In this document: one piece after another, positions 26,590-35,188 of the stretch | How the letters are laid out: every line of letters starts with the position of its first letter | Position numbering within the stretch: the stretch's first letter is position 1 | Assembly: GCF_004364935.1 (NCBI RefSeq) | Contig: NZ_SOBT01000010.1 | Span: forward strand, 535,370 to 599,369 | Reading direction: 5' to 3' | Length of the DNA: 64,000 nucleotides | Origin: Panacagrimonas perspica | GTDB lineage: Bacteria; Pseudomonadota; Gammaproteobacteria; Nevskiales; Nevskiaceae | The notes under the pieces: model-generated | Database searches by the model: none | Told to the model about the DNA's origin: nothing | What the model saw: the letters and a program-made list of their open reading frames with translations, nothing else | Program-made: the position numbers and the translations under genes

Positions 26590-28427
26590 GGCGCGACCGC
26601 CGCGGCCGCACGTCGCGTGCGATCCAGCTCCTCGATCGCGGCGACGCTGCGCACCGCCACTTCGAGTTCCTGCGCGAATGCGCGACGACGTTCGGCCAGG
26701 TCCGGCGCACCCGGCTTCAGCAGGTCGCGGTTGGACGCCAGTGCCAGCGCGTTGCCGAAGATCTCGCGCGACACCGCCTCGGGATGGAGCAGGCGCCGCT
26801 GCAATACGTACTGACGTCCCACTTTCACGCACTCCTCGGTAAGCGCCTTCTTGTCGACGGGCTTGTCGACGGGTTGCGCGGCCAGCCGGTCGGCGACCAC
26901 GTAGTACGCTTCCAGGAACGGCGCGAGCACGCGATGCGCGATCAGCACCGGCACCGTCATCAGGATGTCGCGCCGGTCCGCGGCCATCGCCACGCGCTGG
27001 CGGAACTTCGGATCGATGAGGCGTGACTCGGCTTTCTGCTCCTCGCGGAACGTCGCCTTGTCGCTGAAGAAGAATTCGAACTTGAGCAGGTCGCGCAACG
27101 CGAAGGCCGAGGCCCAGGCGCGTTCCAGCGGACCGGTGATGTCCTCGCGCGTGGCGTCGAGCAGTGCGACTTCGAGGATGGCGCGGTTCACGAACCAGTG
27201 GATCGCGCTGTTGCGGTAGAACGCCGCGACCGAGTGCTGGCCCGGCTCGATGCGGAACACGGCCTGCGTGCCGCCTTCGTAGCCGCTCACGACGCCGCTC
27301 TTTTCGAGCATGCGCAGCGTCTCTTCCACGCCGACGGTTCCGCGCAGCTCGTCCAGATGCGAACTCGGCAGGCCTGCCGCCGCGGCGTAATCGAGCAGCG
27401 GTTGCACCTGGTCGTGCACTTCTTCGAGCGTCAGCGCGCGATCGGTGACACCGAGCAGCGCAAAGGTGACGAGCGCGGGCGCGGTGACCGGCGTGCAGCG
27501 GTTGATGCGCTGGAACACCTCGAACGCGATCTTGGCGACGGTCCACTTGCCGCCGCCTTCGCTGTCCGCCTGCGCCAGCGCCTCTTTCAGCGACAGCGGC
27601 TCGCCGAAGCGCACGTACGCGTTGCCGATCCACTTCTGCTGCGTGCGCGCGTACCCCGCGAGCCACAGCAGGTTTTCCTTGGCCTTCGACGCGCCCGCTT
27701 CCTCGGCGGCCATCTTGCCGATCTCGTGCATCTGGTCGTACGTCGTGGAGACCGGGACCAGCAGCATGTCGTCGGCGCCGCCGCTCTCGATGGCCGCGAC
27801 GAGATAGCTCAGCAGGCCGTACTTGGGCGGGCGCAGCTTTCCGGTGCGGCTGCGGCCGCCTTCCATGTACCACTCGAGATTCAGGCGCTGCGCGGCCAGC
27901 CACGCGAGGTATTCGCGCACGACCAGCTTGTAGACCTCGTCGTCCTGGAAGCTGCGACGGATCAGGATGCCGCCGGCGCGACGGATGATCGTTCCCAGCG
28001 GCCAGAAGCCCAGGTTGTTGCCGCCCAGGATGTGGTTGCGCTTCATGCCATGGTCGCGCAGCAAGCGCGACAGGATGAACGGATCCGCGTAGCTGCGATG
28101 CGTCGGCAGGTAGACCAGCGCGTTGGTCTTGTTGAGCTCCTTGAGCCGGGCGAGCGCATCCTCGTCGGCGTCGACGGTCCAGGCCTTCGTGTGCATCGGC
28201 CCGAGGCCGTAGTCGAACGCGGCCGCGAACGCCGGGCTCTGCACGGTGACGATTTCCTCGAGGCCCTTGCGCGCCTCGGCGACGACGTCTTCGGGGGTGC
28301 GCTGCAGCAGCTTCGCGAGCTTGGCGCACTGGTCCTGGAAGCGTGGCGTCTTGGCGACGTTGCGCGCGACCTGCTTGCGCTGGATCAGCGTGGCGGCGAC
28401 CACCGGATTGAGGGCCGAGAGCTTCAT
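26586..28427 (-). CDS. plsB: glycerol-3-phosphate acyltransferase, PlsB-type
   Basis: 613 residues, shorter than the roughly 800 of E. coli PlsB. THRSYADPF (109-117) is acyltransferase block I, a GGNNLGFWPLG segment follows, and MEGGRSRTGK is block III. It would acylate sn-glycerol-3-phosphate to lysophosphatidate at the membrane. Start at 28427 overlaps the alpha/beta hydrolase stop by four bases; the next gene overlaps in the same way. Confidence 0.9.
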   Translation of the reverse strand: MKLSALNPVVAATLIQRKQVARNVAKTPRFQDQCAKLAKLLQRTPEDVVAEARKGLEEIVTVQSPAFAAAFDYGLGPMHTKAWTVDADEDALARLKELNKTNALVYLPTHRSYADPFILSRLLRDHGMKRNHILGGNNLGFWPLGTIIRRAGGILIRRSFQDDEVYKLVVREYLAWLAAQRLNLEWYMEGGRSRTGKLRPPKYGLLSYLVAAIESGGADDMLLVPVSTTYDQMHEIGKMAAEEAGASKAKENLLWLAGYARTQQKWIGNAYVRFGEPLSLKEALAQADSEGGGKWTVAKIAFEVFQRINRCTPVTAPALVTFALLGVTDRALTLEEVHDQVQPLLDYAAAAGLPSSHLDELRGTVGVEETLRMLEKSGVVSGYEGGTQAVFRIEPGQHSVAAFYRNSAIHWFVNRAILEVALLDATREDITGPLERAWASAFALRDLLKFEFFFSDKATFREEQKAESRLIDPKFRQRVAMAADRRDILMTVPVLIAHRVLAPFLEAYYVVADRLAAQPVDKPVDKKALTEECVKVGRQYVLQRRLLHPEAVSREIFGNALALASNRDLLKPGAPDLAERRRAFAQELEVAVRSVAAIEELDRTRRAAAAVAP

Positions 28428-29290
28428 GCTGCCAGCGACCCGTGAACCGCTGCCGCCTCCTCGCGCTCGGTCCGCGTGGTGACCTCGAGGATCTGCGCGA
28501 CGACCTGTTCGGGTTCGTCGTACATCGGCACGTGGCCGGCACCGGTGACGATCGTCTTCTCGGCTCCGGCGATGCTGCTCATGATGTGGACGCCGAACTT
28601 CTCGAACGGGATGACGCGGTCGTGCTCGGACCACGCGATCCGGATCGGGATGCGCGCCGGACTGATCGCACCGACCGGTCCGTCACGTCCCATCGTGCGC
28701 AGCAGGCCGAGGAAAGCGCGGGTCTTCACCATCGCGCGCAGCGAGTAGCGGAATTCGTCGGCCGGCATACGGTCGCCGTGCTCCATCGTCTCGGCGCCCA
28801 GCAGCTTGCGGAAGCCCGCGAACCGCAGGAACGGCGAGGCCAGGAACAGGATGAAGGGCATCAGCGCGAAGAACAGGCGGAAGCGCTTGCGGATCTGTTC
28901 GAACGAGCTGATGTGGGACCAGCCGCCCGCAGGCGACAGCGCGGTGACCGAGCGGGCGAAGCCGCGACGGGCCAGTTCGATCGACAGCCAGCCGCCGAGC
29001 GAATTGCCGGCGACGTGCGCGGAGGTGACCCCGCGGGCCGCCATCATCTGGATGACCTGGTCGGCGAGGCCGCCGACGGTGGCGTCGCCTTCGATGGCGC
29101 AGTCCGGGCCTTCGCAGTGGCCGGGCAGGGTCAGCGCGAACACGCGGTGCCGCGCCTCGAGGCCCTTCAGCACGGGTTTCCAGATGTGCCAGCTGCCCCC
29201 GATGCCATGCAGCAGGAGCAGCGGTGAGCCGCTGCCGCCGACGTAGGCATCATTCGGGACCGGCTGGCCGCCTGCGCTTTCTACACTCAC
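28424..29290 (-). CDS. alpha/beta hydrolase
   Basis: 288 residues. LLLLHGIGGSWHIW is the oxyanion loop, GNSLGG (S97) the nucleophile elbow, and the C-terminal GAGHVPMYDEP gives the histidine. The cap region contains a hydrophobic stretch (LFFALMPFILFLASPFL) that may touch membrane. First gene of the plsB / HAD-plsC / gpsA operon; a role in trimming an acyl ester or thioester is possible but not shown. Confidence 0.82.
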   Translation of the reverse strand: MSVESAGGQPVPNDAYVGGSGSPLLLLHGIGGSWHIWKPVLKGLEARHRVFALTLPGHCEGPDCAIEGDATVGGLADQVIQMMAARGVTSAHVAGNSLGGWLSIELARRGFARSVTALSPAGGWSHISSFEQIRKRFRLFFALMPFILFLASPFLRFAGFRKLLGAETMEHGDRMPADEFRYSLRAMVKTRAFLGLLRTMGRDGPVGAISPARIPIRIAWSEHDRVIPFEKFGVHIMSSIAGAEKTIVTGAGHVPMYDEPEQVVAQILEVTTRTEREEAAAVHGSLAA

Positions 29291-29428
29291 AAGGCACTCC
29301 CATGGTCCGGCGACGTTGCGGGCCGGACCGGTTGTTCGGTCCGGTCAGACTAACCCAGGGGTGGGCCGCCCTTCCCCGACTTTCTCCGGGGGATACGGGG
29401 GCCCTTTGCGGGCGAGGCCGCACGATAG

Positions 29429-29446
29429 TAGTATGGGGCCATACTA
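29429..29446. promoter_or_regulatory. predicted TetR operator, site 5
   Basis: TAGTATGGGGCCATACTA, with perfect eight-base arms around GG, 49 bases upstream of the SDR start at 29496. It is the best palindrome of the family. Confidence 0.7.
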
Positions 29447-29495
29447 CTTTGCATCACCCCTCTTATCAAGCGGCAAACCCTCAGGAGAAAGCGTC

Positions 29496-30263
29496 TTGCG
29501 TGGACTGAAAGACAAAGTGGCACTAGTCACCGGTGCGGCGAGCGGGATTGGCCTGGCCATCGCCAAGCGCCTGGCCGAGGAGGGCATGGTCGTCGGCGTG
29601 CTCGACATCAACGCCGAGGCGGCCGCCAAGGCCGTCGCCGAGATCAAGGCTGCGGGCGGCAAGGCCGAGGCCGGAATCTGCGACATCACCCACTACGACG
29701 CCGTGAAAGCCGCGGTGGCCGAGATCGAATCGAAGATCGGTCCGACCTGGGCGCTGGTCAACAACGCCGGCTGGGACAAGCCCATCCCGTTCCTGAAGAC
29801 CACGCCGGACTTCTGGCAGAAGGTCGTGAGCATCAACTACATGGGTCCGCTGCACATGACCCATGCCGTCGTGCAGGGCATGGTCCAGCGTGGCGGTGGC
29901 CGCGTGATCTTCATCGCCTCGGACGCGGGCCGCGTGGGCTCTTCCGGCGAAGTCGTGTACTCGGGCACCAAGGGCGCGACGATCGCGTTCTCCAAGGCGC
30001 TCGCACGCGAGGTGTCGCGCAAGAACGTCACGCTGAACTGCCTGTGCCCGGGCCCGACCAACACGCCGGCGATGGACGCGTTCGTCGGCACCGGCGAAGA
30101 AGGCCAGAAAATTCGCGACGCGATGGTGCGCGGCGTGCCGCTGGGCCGCATCGGCGAGCCCACCGATTACCCGGGCCTGGTCGCGTTCCTGGCCAGTGAT
30201 GACGCCTCGTTCATGACCGGACAGGTGATCAGCGTGTCAGGTGGTTTGACGATGCACGGCTGA
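29496..30263 (+). CDS. SDR 3-hydroxyacyl-CoA dehydrogenase/reductase-like enzyme
   Basis: 255 residues. TGAASGIGLA, NNAGWD, a Ser in IASDAG and the canonical catalytic YSGTK are present, so a classical active NAD(P)-dependent SDR is expected. The start is a TTG (29496), chosen because AGGAG is eight bases ahead and the frame then begins MRGLKDKVALVTG; no good ATG is available. Operator site 5 stands 49 bases upstream, and the enzyme most resembles 2-hydroxycyclohexanecarboxyl-CoA or 3-hydroxyacyl-CoA dehydrogenases, though this is not decisive. No other gene shares its transcript with certainty. Confidence 0.82.
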   Translation: MRGLKDKVALVTGAASGIGLAIAKRLAEEGMVVGVLDINAEAAAKAVAEIKAAGGKAEAGICDITHYDAVKAAVAEIESKIGPTWALVNNAGWDKPIPFLKTTPDFWQKVVSINYMGPLHMTHAVVQGMVQRGGGRVIFIASDAGRVGSSGEVVYSGTKGATIAFSKALAREVSRKNVTLNCLCPGPTNTPAMDAFVGTGEEGQKIRDAMVRGVPLGRIGEPTDYPGLVAFLASDDASFMTGQVISVSGGLTMHG

Positions 30264-30377
30264 AATCAGCCTCTTTCGGGGGATTCGCGCGTGCAACCCG
30301 AATCCCGTATTTTTCGTGTTGTGTCGTCAGACCATCGGGGAAACGACGGTCTATCAATTCATCCAGGAGGAAATCAC

Positions 30378-30683
30378 ATGAAGAAAACTCTCAAACTGTT
30401 CGCCGGCGCCGTGCTGGCTTGTGCGTCGCTGCAGGCCAATGCGGCAGGTCAGCAGATCCCGCTTCCGGCGAACTTCAGCCTGCTCGCCCTCAGCGGCGGC
30501 CTGCTGAATCCGCTCACCGCGATCAGCGGCCAGATCCTCGGCAGCATCATTCCTGCCGCCGGTCCGGTGTTCGTCGTGGTTTCGGGTCTGACGATTCCGG
30601 GCTTCGCCGTCATCAACGGCCTGGCCGCCCCGGTCACGGGCCCCAACGGCCTGCTGCCGGCGCTGCCGGGTCTGTCGAAGTAA
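30378..30683 (+). CDS. small secreted hydrophobic protein
   Basis: 101 residues with a clear Sec signal peptide (MKKTLKLFAGAVLACASLQANA, cleavage after ANA). The mature part is Gly/Pro/Leu-rich (LSGGLLNPLTAISGQIL, GPVFVVVSGLTIPGFAVIN), with no Cys and few charges. I do not recognise it. An excellent AGGAGG site precedes the ATG, and an intrinsic terminator follows, so it is probably a well-expressed single-gene unit. An outer-membrane or hydrocarbon-interacting role is only a guess. Confidence 0.75.
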   Translation: MKKTLKLFAGAVLACASLQANAAGQQIPLPANFSLLALSGGLLNPLTAISGQILGSIIPAAGPVFVVVSGLTIPGFAVINGLAAPVTGPNGLLPALPGLSK

Positions 30684-30707
30684 GCAGCCGACAGGTTCGT
30701 CGCACCC

Positions 30708-30741
30708 AAAGCCCCCGCGGAGCACATCCCGCGGGGGCTTT
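30708..30741 (+). terminator. intrinsic terminator after small secreted protein gene
   Basis: AAAGCCCCCGCGG and CCGCGGGGGCTTT form a 13-bp stem with an eight-base loop, 25 bases past the stop codon. The U-run is short (three T). Confidence 0.75.
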
Positions 30742-30854
30742 GACGTTTCAGGGGACCTGCATCGAATGTCACCGGCCCGCGTGCCGTTGCCCCGCGGATC
30801 CGCGCGCGAACGCTGCCGGCGTTCTAACCTGCCGGCGATCGCGAGGAATTCCCG

Positions 30855-32411
30855 ATGACCCTTCCCCATCCGCGTGCACACGCCGCGGTGCATCCCGAGA
30901 AGCCCGCGCTGATCCTGGCCGATACCGGCGAGTCGATCAGCTATGGAGAACTCGTCGAGCGCGCGGATCGCGCGGCGCAGCTCTTCGCGCGTCTCGGGCT
31001 GGTCGAGGGCGACACCCTTGCGCTGCTGCTGGAAAACCACATCCGCTATCCGGAGCTGATCTGGGCGGCGAAGAACTCCGGCATCACCTACGTCTGCATC
31101 GCCAGCCAGTCGAGTGTCGACGACGCGGCCTACATCGTCGACAACTGCGACGCGAAGCTGCTGATCGCCTCGGCCCATCTCGTGGGCATCGCGCGTGCGC
31201 TGACGCAGCGCTTCGGCGATCGGCTGCAGGTTCTGGCGCTCGACGGCATCGATGCGCCGCCATTCTGGTCGCACGAAGAACTTCTGAAACATGAATCCGC
31301 CGTCGCACTGAAAGGGCGACGACGCGGACCATCGATGCTGTATTCGTCGGGCACCACCGGCCGCCCCAAGGGCGTTCGCGCCGTGACACCCGACGATCCG
31401 CCCGAGGTGCCGCCACGACGTCACGGCCTGCTGGTGCAGCAGTACCGCTTCGACGCCGACACCGTACTGATCAATCCGGGCCCGATGTACCACGCGGGCC
31501 CCGGCCGCTTCATGGTCTGCGTCCTGCGTTGCGGCGGCACGGTGGTCTCGTTCCGGAAGTTCGATGCGGCGGCAGTGCTGCGCGCCATCGAGACGTTTCG
31601 CGCAACGCACGGCCTGTTCGTGCCGACGATGTTCATCCGCATGCTCAAGCTCGACGACGCGGAGCGCGCACGTCACGACCTGTCGAGCCTGCGCTGCGCC
31701 GTACATCTGGGCGCGCCCTGCCCGATTCCGGTCAAGGAACAGATGATCGAGTGGCTCGGTCCCGTCATCGAAGAGCTGTACGCCGGCACCGAGTCGGTCG
31801 GACACACGTTCATCGGTTCGCACGACTGGCTCGCGCACAAGGGATCCGTCGGCAAGCCCGCGCCGGGTTGCCGCATCCGCATCCTCGACGCGCAGGGCGA
31901 TGAACAGCCACCGGGCACGCCGGGGCTGATCCACATGCACAACGGCAATCGCTTCGAGTACCACAAGGACGCGTCGAAGACGCGCGATGCGATCGACGCG
32001 CAGGGCTGGGGCACGCTCGGCGATATCGGATATCTCGACGACGACGGGTACCTGTATCTCACCGATCGACAGTCGCACATGATCATTTCAGGTGGCGTGA
32101 ACATCTATCCGCAGGAAGCGGAGAACCTGCTCGCAACGCATCCCGGTGTCGCGGACGCCGCGGTGATCGGCGTGCCGCATCCCGAGTTCGGCGAAGAAGT
32201 GAAGGCCGTCATCCAGCCCAAGGTGTATCCGGTTCCTCACCCCGAGATCTTCGCCGCGGAACTGATTGCGTACTGCCGCTGGCGCCTGAGCGCGTTGAAG
32301 TGTCCGCGCACGGTCGACTTCGTGGAGACCCTGCCGCGCAGCGAAAGCGGGAAGCTGCTCAAGCGCCTGGTGAAGGCACCGTACTGGGCCGGCCGCGACA
32401 GCGTGATCTGA
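30855..32411 (+). CDS. acyl-CoA synthetase (AMP-forming)
   Basis: 518 residues. YSSGTTGRPKG is the P-loop, YAGTESVG the A5 motif, a Gly-Asp pair (TLGDIGYLDDDG) A7 and DRQSHMIISGGVNIYPQEAE the A8 hinge, with SGKLLKR at the catalytic Lys end. It activates a carboxylate to a CoA ester. The N-terminus (HPRAHAAVHPEKPALI) is of the long-chain/aryl acid type. It is less close to the ligase at 979-2535 than simple duplication would give. A REP doublet follows the stop. Confidence 0.87.
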   Translation: MTLPHPRAHAAVHPEKPALILADTGESISYGELVERADRAAQLFARLGLVEGDTLALLLENHIRYPELIWAAKNSGITYVCIASQSSVDDAAYIVDNCDAKLLIASAHLVGIARALTQRFGDRLQVLALDGIDAPPFWSHEELLKHESAVALKGRRRGPSMLYSSGTTGRPKGVRAVTPDDPPEVPPRRHGLLVQQYRFDADTVLINPGPMYHAGPGRFMVCVLRCGGTVVSFRKFDAAAVLRAIETFRATHGLFVPTMFIRMLKLDDAERARHDLSSLRCAVHLGAPCPIPVKEQMIEWLGPVIEELYAGTESVGHTFIGSHDWLAHKGSVGKPAPGCRIRILDAQGDEQPPGTPGLIHMHNGNRFEYHKDASKTRDAIDAQGWGTLGDIGYLDDDGYLYLTDRQSHMIISGGVNIYPQEAENLLATHPGVADAAVIGVPHPEFGEEVKAVIQPKVYPVPHPEIFAAELIAYCRWRLSALKCPRTVDFVETLPRSESGKLLKRLVKAPYWAGRDSVI

Positions 32412-32412
32412 C

Positions 32413-32467
32413 CGTAGCCCGGGTGAAACCCGGGGTTGCGCTGCGTAGGCGAGGAAAACCCCGGGTC
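32413..32467. repeat. REP doublet 10 (right unit truncated)
   Basis: The left unit is intact (GTAG then CCCGGGTGAAACCCGGG). The right unit breaks off after CCCCGGGTC, exactly where the minus-strand EmrB stop codon lies. Confidence 0.78.
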
Positions 32468-32468
32468 T

Positions 32469-34013
32469 TTAATCCGCGGCAACCACCGGCGCCTTCCCAC
32501 CTTGCGGCTTGGGCAGCATCCACACCAGCGCGAGCATGCCCAGGATCAGCCAGGCCGAAATCCAGAACAGGTCGAGCGCCGCGAGCAGGTAGGACTGCGC
32601 GATCAGTTCACGCGTGATCACCCCGACCGCCGCAGGCTCGCTCAAACCCGCGGCGTGGAGCTGCCCGATCGTCTGCTGCAATCCGGGATCGAAGACGCTG
32701 GTCGCTTCCGAGAGCCGCGTCTGGTGCAGGACTTCGCGGCGATCCCAGTACGTGGTCGTCAGCGACGTGCCGAAACTCGCGCCGATGATGCGCAGGAAGT
32801 TGGACATGCCCGACGCGGCCGGCACGCGGTGCGCCGGCATGCCGTCCAGCAGCAAGGTCACCATCGCGATGAAGAACGTGCTCAGCGCAACGCCCTGCAC
32901 GAGCTGCGGCAACAGCAGGGTCATCGGCCCGATCTGCGTGTTGAACTTGGCGCGCATCAGCGACGACGCCGCGAACGCGATGTACGCGAGCGTCGCCACG
33001 TGGCGCGCGTCGCCCTTGGCCACCCAGCGGCTGGCGAAGGGCGTGATCGCGATGGCAATCAGGCCGCCCGGCGCGGTGACCAGGCCGGCCCAGGTCGCGG
33101 TGTAGCCCATCTGCGTCTGCAACCACAGCGGCATCAGCACGAGGTTGCCGTAGAACGCCGCATACACCGCCGTCATCGCGATACAGCCCAGCGCGAAGTT
33201 GCGGCTCTTGAACAAGGTCAGGTCCACGATCGGATGCTTGTCCGTGAGCTCCCAGATCAGCCACGCAATGAAGCCCACCAGAGCCACCAGCGCCAGCACG
33301 ACGATGAACGTCGAACCGAACCAGTCCAGGTCCTTGCCCTTGTCGAGCACGATCTGCAGCGCGCCGATCCAGATCACCGTCAGCACGATGCCCATACGAT
33401 CGACCGGCACCTTGCGCGTCGGCGTGTCTGCATGCCGCAGCAGCCGCCAGCAGGTGAACGCGCAGAACGCGCCGACTGGACCGTTGATCAGGAAGATCCA
33501 CGGCCACGTCCAGTTGTCGGAGATCAGTCCGCCCAGCAGCGGCCCGCAGACCGGCGCGATCAGCGTCGTCATCGACCACAGGCCCAGCGCCGCGCTCTTG
33601 CGCTCGGGTGGGAACAGCATCAGCAACAAGGCCTGCGATCCCGGAATCATCGGCCCCGACACCGCGCCCTGCAGCACGCGGAAGGCCACCAGCGACGGCA
33701 GGCTCCAGGCCATGCCGCACAGCAGCGAGGCGATCGTGAACAGCACCACCGAGATGATGAAGACGCGCACCACGCCGTAGCGTCCCATCAGCCAGCCGGT
33801 GAGCGGCAGGCCGATGCCGTTGGCCACCGCGAAGGAGGTGATGACCCAGGTGCCCTGGTCGGCCGAGACACCGAGATTGCCGGCGATCGTCGGGATCGAG
33901 ACATTGGCGATCGTGGTGTCGAGCACCTGCATGAAGGTGCCCGTGGCCAGCGCCACCGAGGCCAGCGTGCGCCGGCCCGGTGTCAGTTCGATCTGGGCCT
34001 TGCCCTCGCTCAT
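32469..34013 (-). CDS. emrB: DHA2-family multidrug efflux transporter (EmrB-type)
   Basis: 514 residues with about 14 hydrophobic helices, the length of DHA2 drug:H+ antiporters. LDTTIANVSIPTIAGNLG is motif D1, GWLMGRYGVVRVF motif A, and LQGAVSGPMIPGSQAL motif B. It is the inner-membrane pump of a tripartite system; its start overlaps the EmrA gene by four bases. It exports hydrophobic compounds across both membranes with EmrA and NodT. Confidence 0.9.
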   Translation of the reverse strand: MSEGKAQIELTPGRRTLASVALATGTFMQVLDTTIANVSIPTIAGNLGVSADQGTWVITSFAVANGIGLPLTGWLMGRYGVVRVFIISVVLFTIASLLCGMAWSLPSLVAFRVLQGAVSGPMIPGSQALLLMLFPPERKSAALGLWSMTTLIAPVCGPLLGGLISDNWTWPWIFLINGPVGAFCAFTCWRLLRHADTPTRKVPVDRMGIVLTVIWIGALQIVLDKGKDLDWFGSTFIVVLALVALVGFIAWLIWELTDKHPIVDLTLFKSRNFALGCIAMTAVYAAFYGNLVLMPLWLQTQMGYTATWAGLVTAPGGLIAIAITPFASRWVAKGDARHVATLAYIAFAASSLMRAKFNTQIGPMTLLLPQLVQGVALSTFFIAMVTLLLDGMPAHRVPAASGMSNFLRIIGASFGTSLTTTYWDRREVLHQTRLSEATSVFDPGLQQTIGQLHAAGLSEPAAVGVITRELIAQSYLLAALDLFWISAWLILGMLALVWMLPKPQGGKAPVVAAD

Positions 34014-35188
34014 TGCGCGGACGAACCCGCCCGGCCGCCTCGCGTGCCATCGTCACCGGCGTTGGCCGCGACGATCTGCGCGATGCGCGCGTCGATCTCC
34101 GGATCGCCGTTGTCGGCCCCGCGCGCCACTGGCGGCGTGGGCACGCCGGCGCCGAGCGGCGCGCCGGCGGTGTCGTGGATGTCCACGCGGACATCCATCG
34201 ACAGGCCGATGCGCAGCGGATGGCGCTGCACCTCGGCCGGATCCAGCGCGATGCGCACCGGCACGCGCTGCACGATCTTGATCCAGTTGCCCGACGCGTT
34301 CTGTGCCGGCAGCAGCGCGAACGCCGAGCCGCTGCCCGCACCGAGCCCGGCGACATGGCCGTGGAATTCGACGTCGCCGGTATAGGTGTCGGCCGACAAG
34401 GTGACGGGCTGCCCGATGCGCATCGACTGCAACTGCACTTCCTTGAAGTTGGCGTCGACCCAGACCTCCGACAGCGGCACCACCGCCATCAGCGGTGCCC
34501 CCTGCGCCACATGCTGCCCGATCTGCACCGCACGCTTGGCGACGACCCCGTCCACCGGCGCGAGCAGTCGCGTGCGCTTCAATGCGAGCGCCGCGTTGTG
34601 AACGGCGGTCTCGGCGGCGAGCACCTGCGGATGCGTCTGCACCGTGGTGTCGGCGGTCTGCGCCTGCACCTGGCGCTGCTGACCCTGTGCCGCGGCCAGC
34701 GCCGCACGAAGCTGCGTGACGGCGTCGCGCGCGTGGCTGAGTTCTTCGCCGGATACGGCGCCGTCGGCTTCGAGCGCGAGGCGGCGCTTGAGATCCCGCT
34801 CGGCCTGCGCGATCGCGGCGGCGCGCTCCGCGATTTCCGCTTCGACCTGTCCGTCCTGTGCGAACAGCGCGCGGGCGCTGCGCACCGCACGCGCCAGTTC
34901 GGCCTCGGCCGCAGCCAGCGCCACCTTGGCGTCGGCCCGGTCGAGCTCGACCAGCAGGTCGCCACGCTTCACCGACTGCGTGTCGTTGACGTGCACGCCA
35001 ACGACGGTGCCCGCGACTTCGCTGGTGACCTGCACGATGTCGCCGGCCACGTAGGCGTCGTCGGTTTCCTCGAACATGCGCCCGTGCCAGTACCACCACG
35101 CAGCCGTCGCGATGCTGCCGATCACCACGACGGCGAACAGCCCGAGCAATCCGCGCTTGCGCACCGAGGAAGCCTGATCAGCGGTCAT
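34010..35188 (-). CDS. emrA: membrane fusion protein (EmrA/HlyD-type)
   Basis: 392 residues. One N-terminal transmembrane helix (about 13-33), the first lipoyl half TDDAYVAGDIVQVTSEVAG, a long coiled coil (about 80-190) and the second half LLAPVDGVVAKRAVQIGQ, then the beta-barrel region. It links the inner-membrane pump to the outer-membrane channel. Four-base ATGA overlaps on both sides join it to NodT and EmrB. Confidence 0.9.
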   Translation of the reverse strand: MTADQASSVRKRGLLGLFAVVVIGSIATAAWWYWHGRMFEETDDAYVAGDIVQVTSEVAGTVVGVHVNDTQSVKRGDLLVELDRADAKVALAAAEAELARAVRSARALFAQDGQVEAEIAERAAAIAQAERDLKRRLALEADGAVSGEELSHARDAVTQLRAALAAAQGQQRQVQAQTADTTVQTHPQVLAAETAVHNAALALKRTRLLAPVDGVVAKRAVQIGQHVAQGAPLMAVVPLSEVWVDANFKEVQLQSMRIGQPVTLSADTYTGDVEFHGHVAGLGAGSGSAFALLPAQNASGNWIKIVQRVPVRIALDPAEVQRHPLRIGLSMDVRVDIHDTAGAPLGAGVPTPPVARGADNGDPEIDARIAQIVAANAGDDGTRGGRAGSSAQ

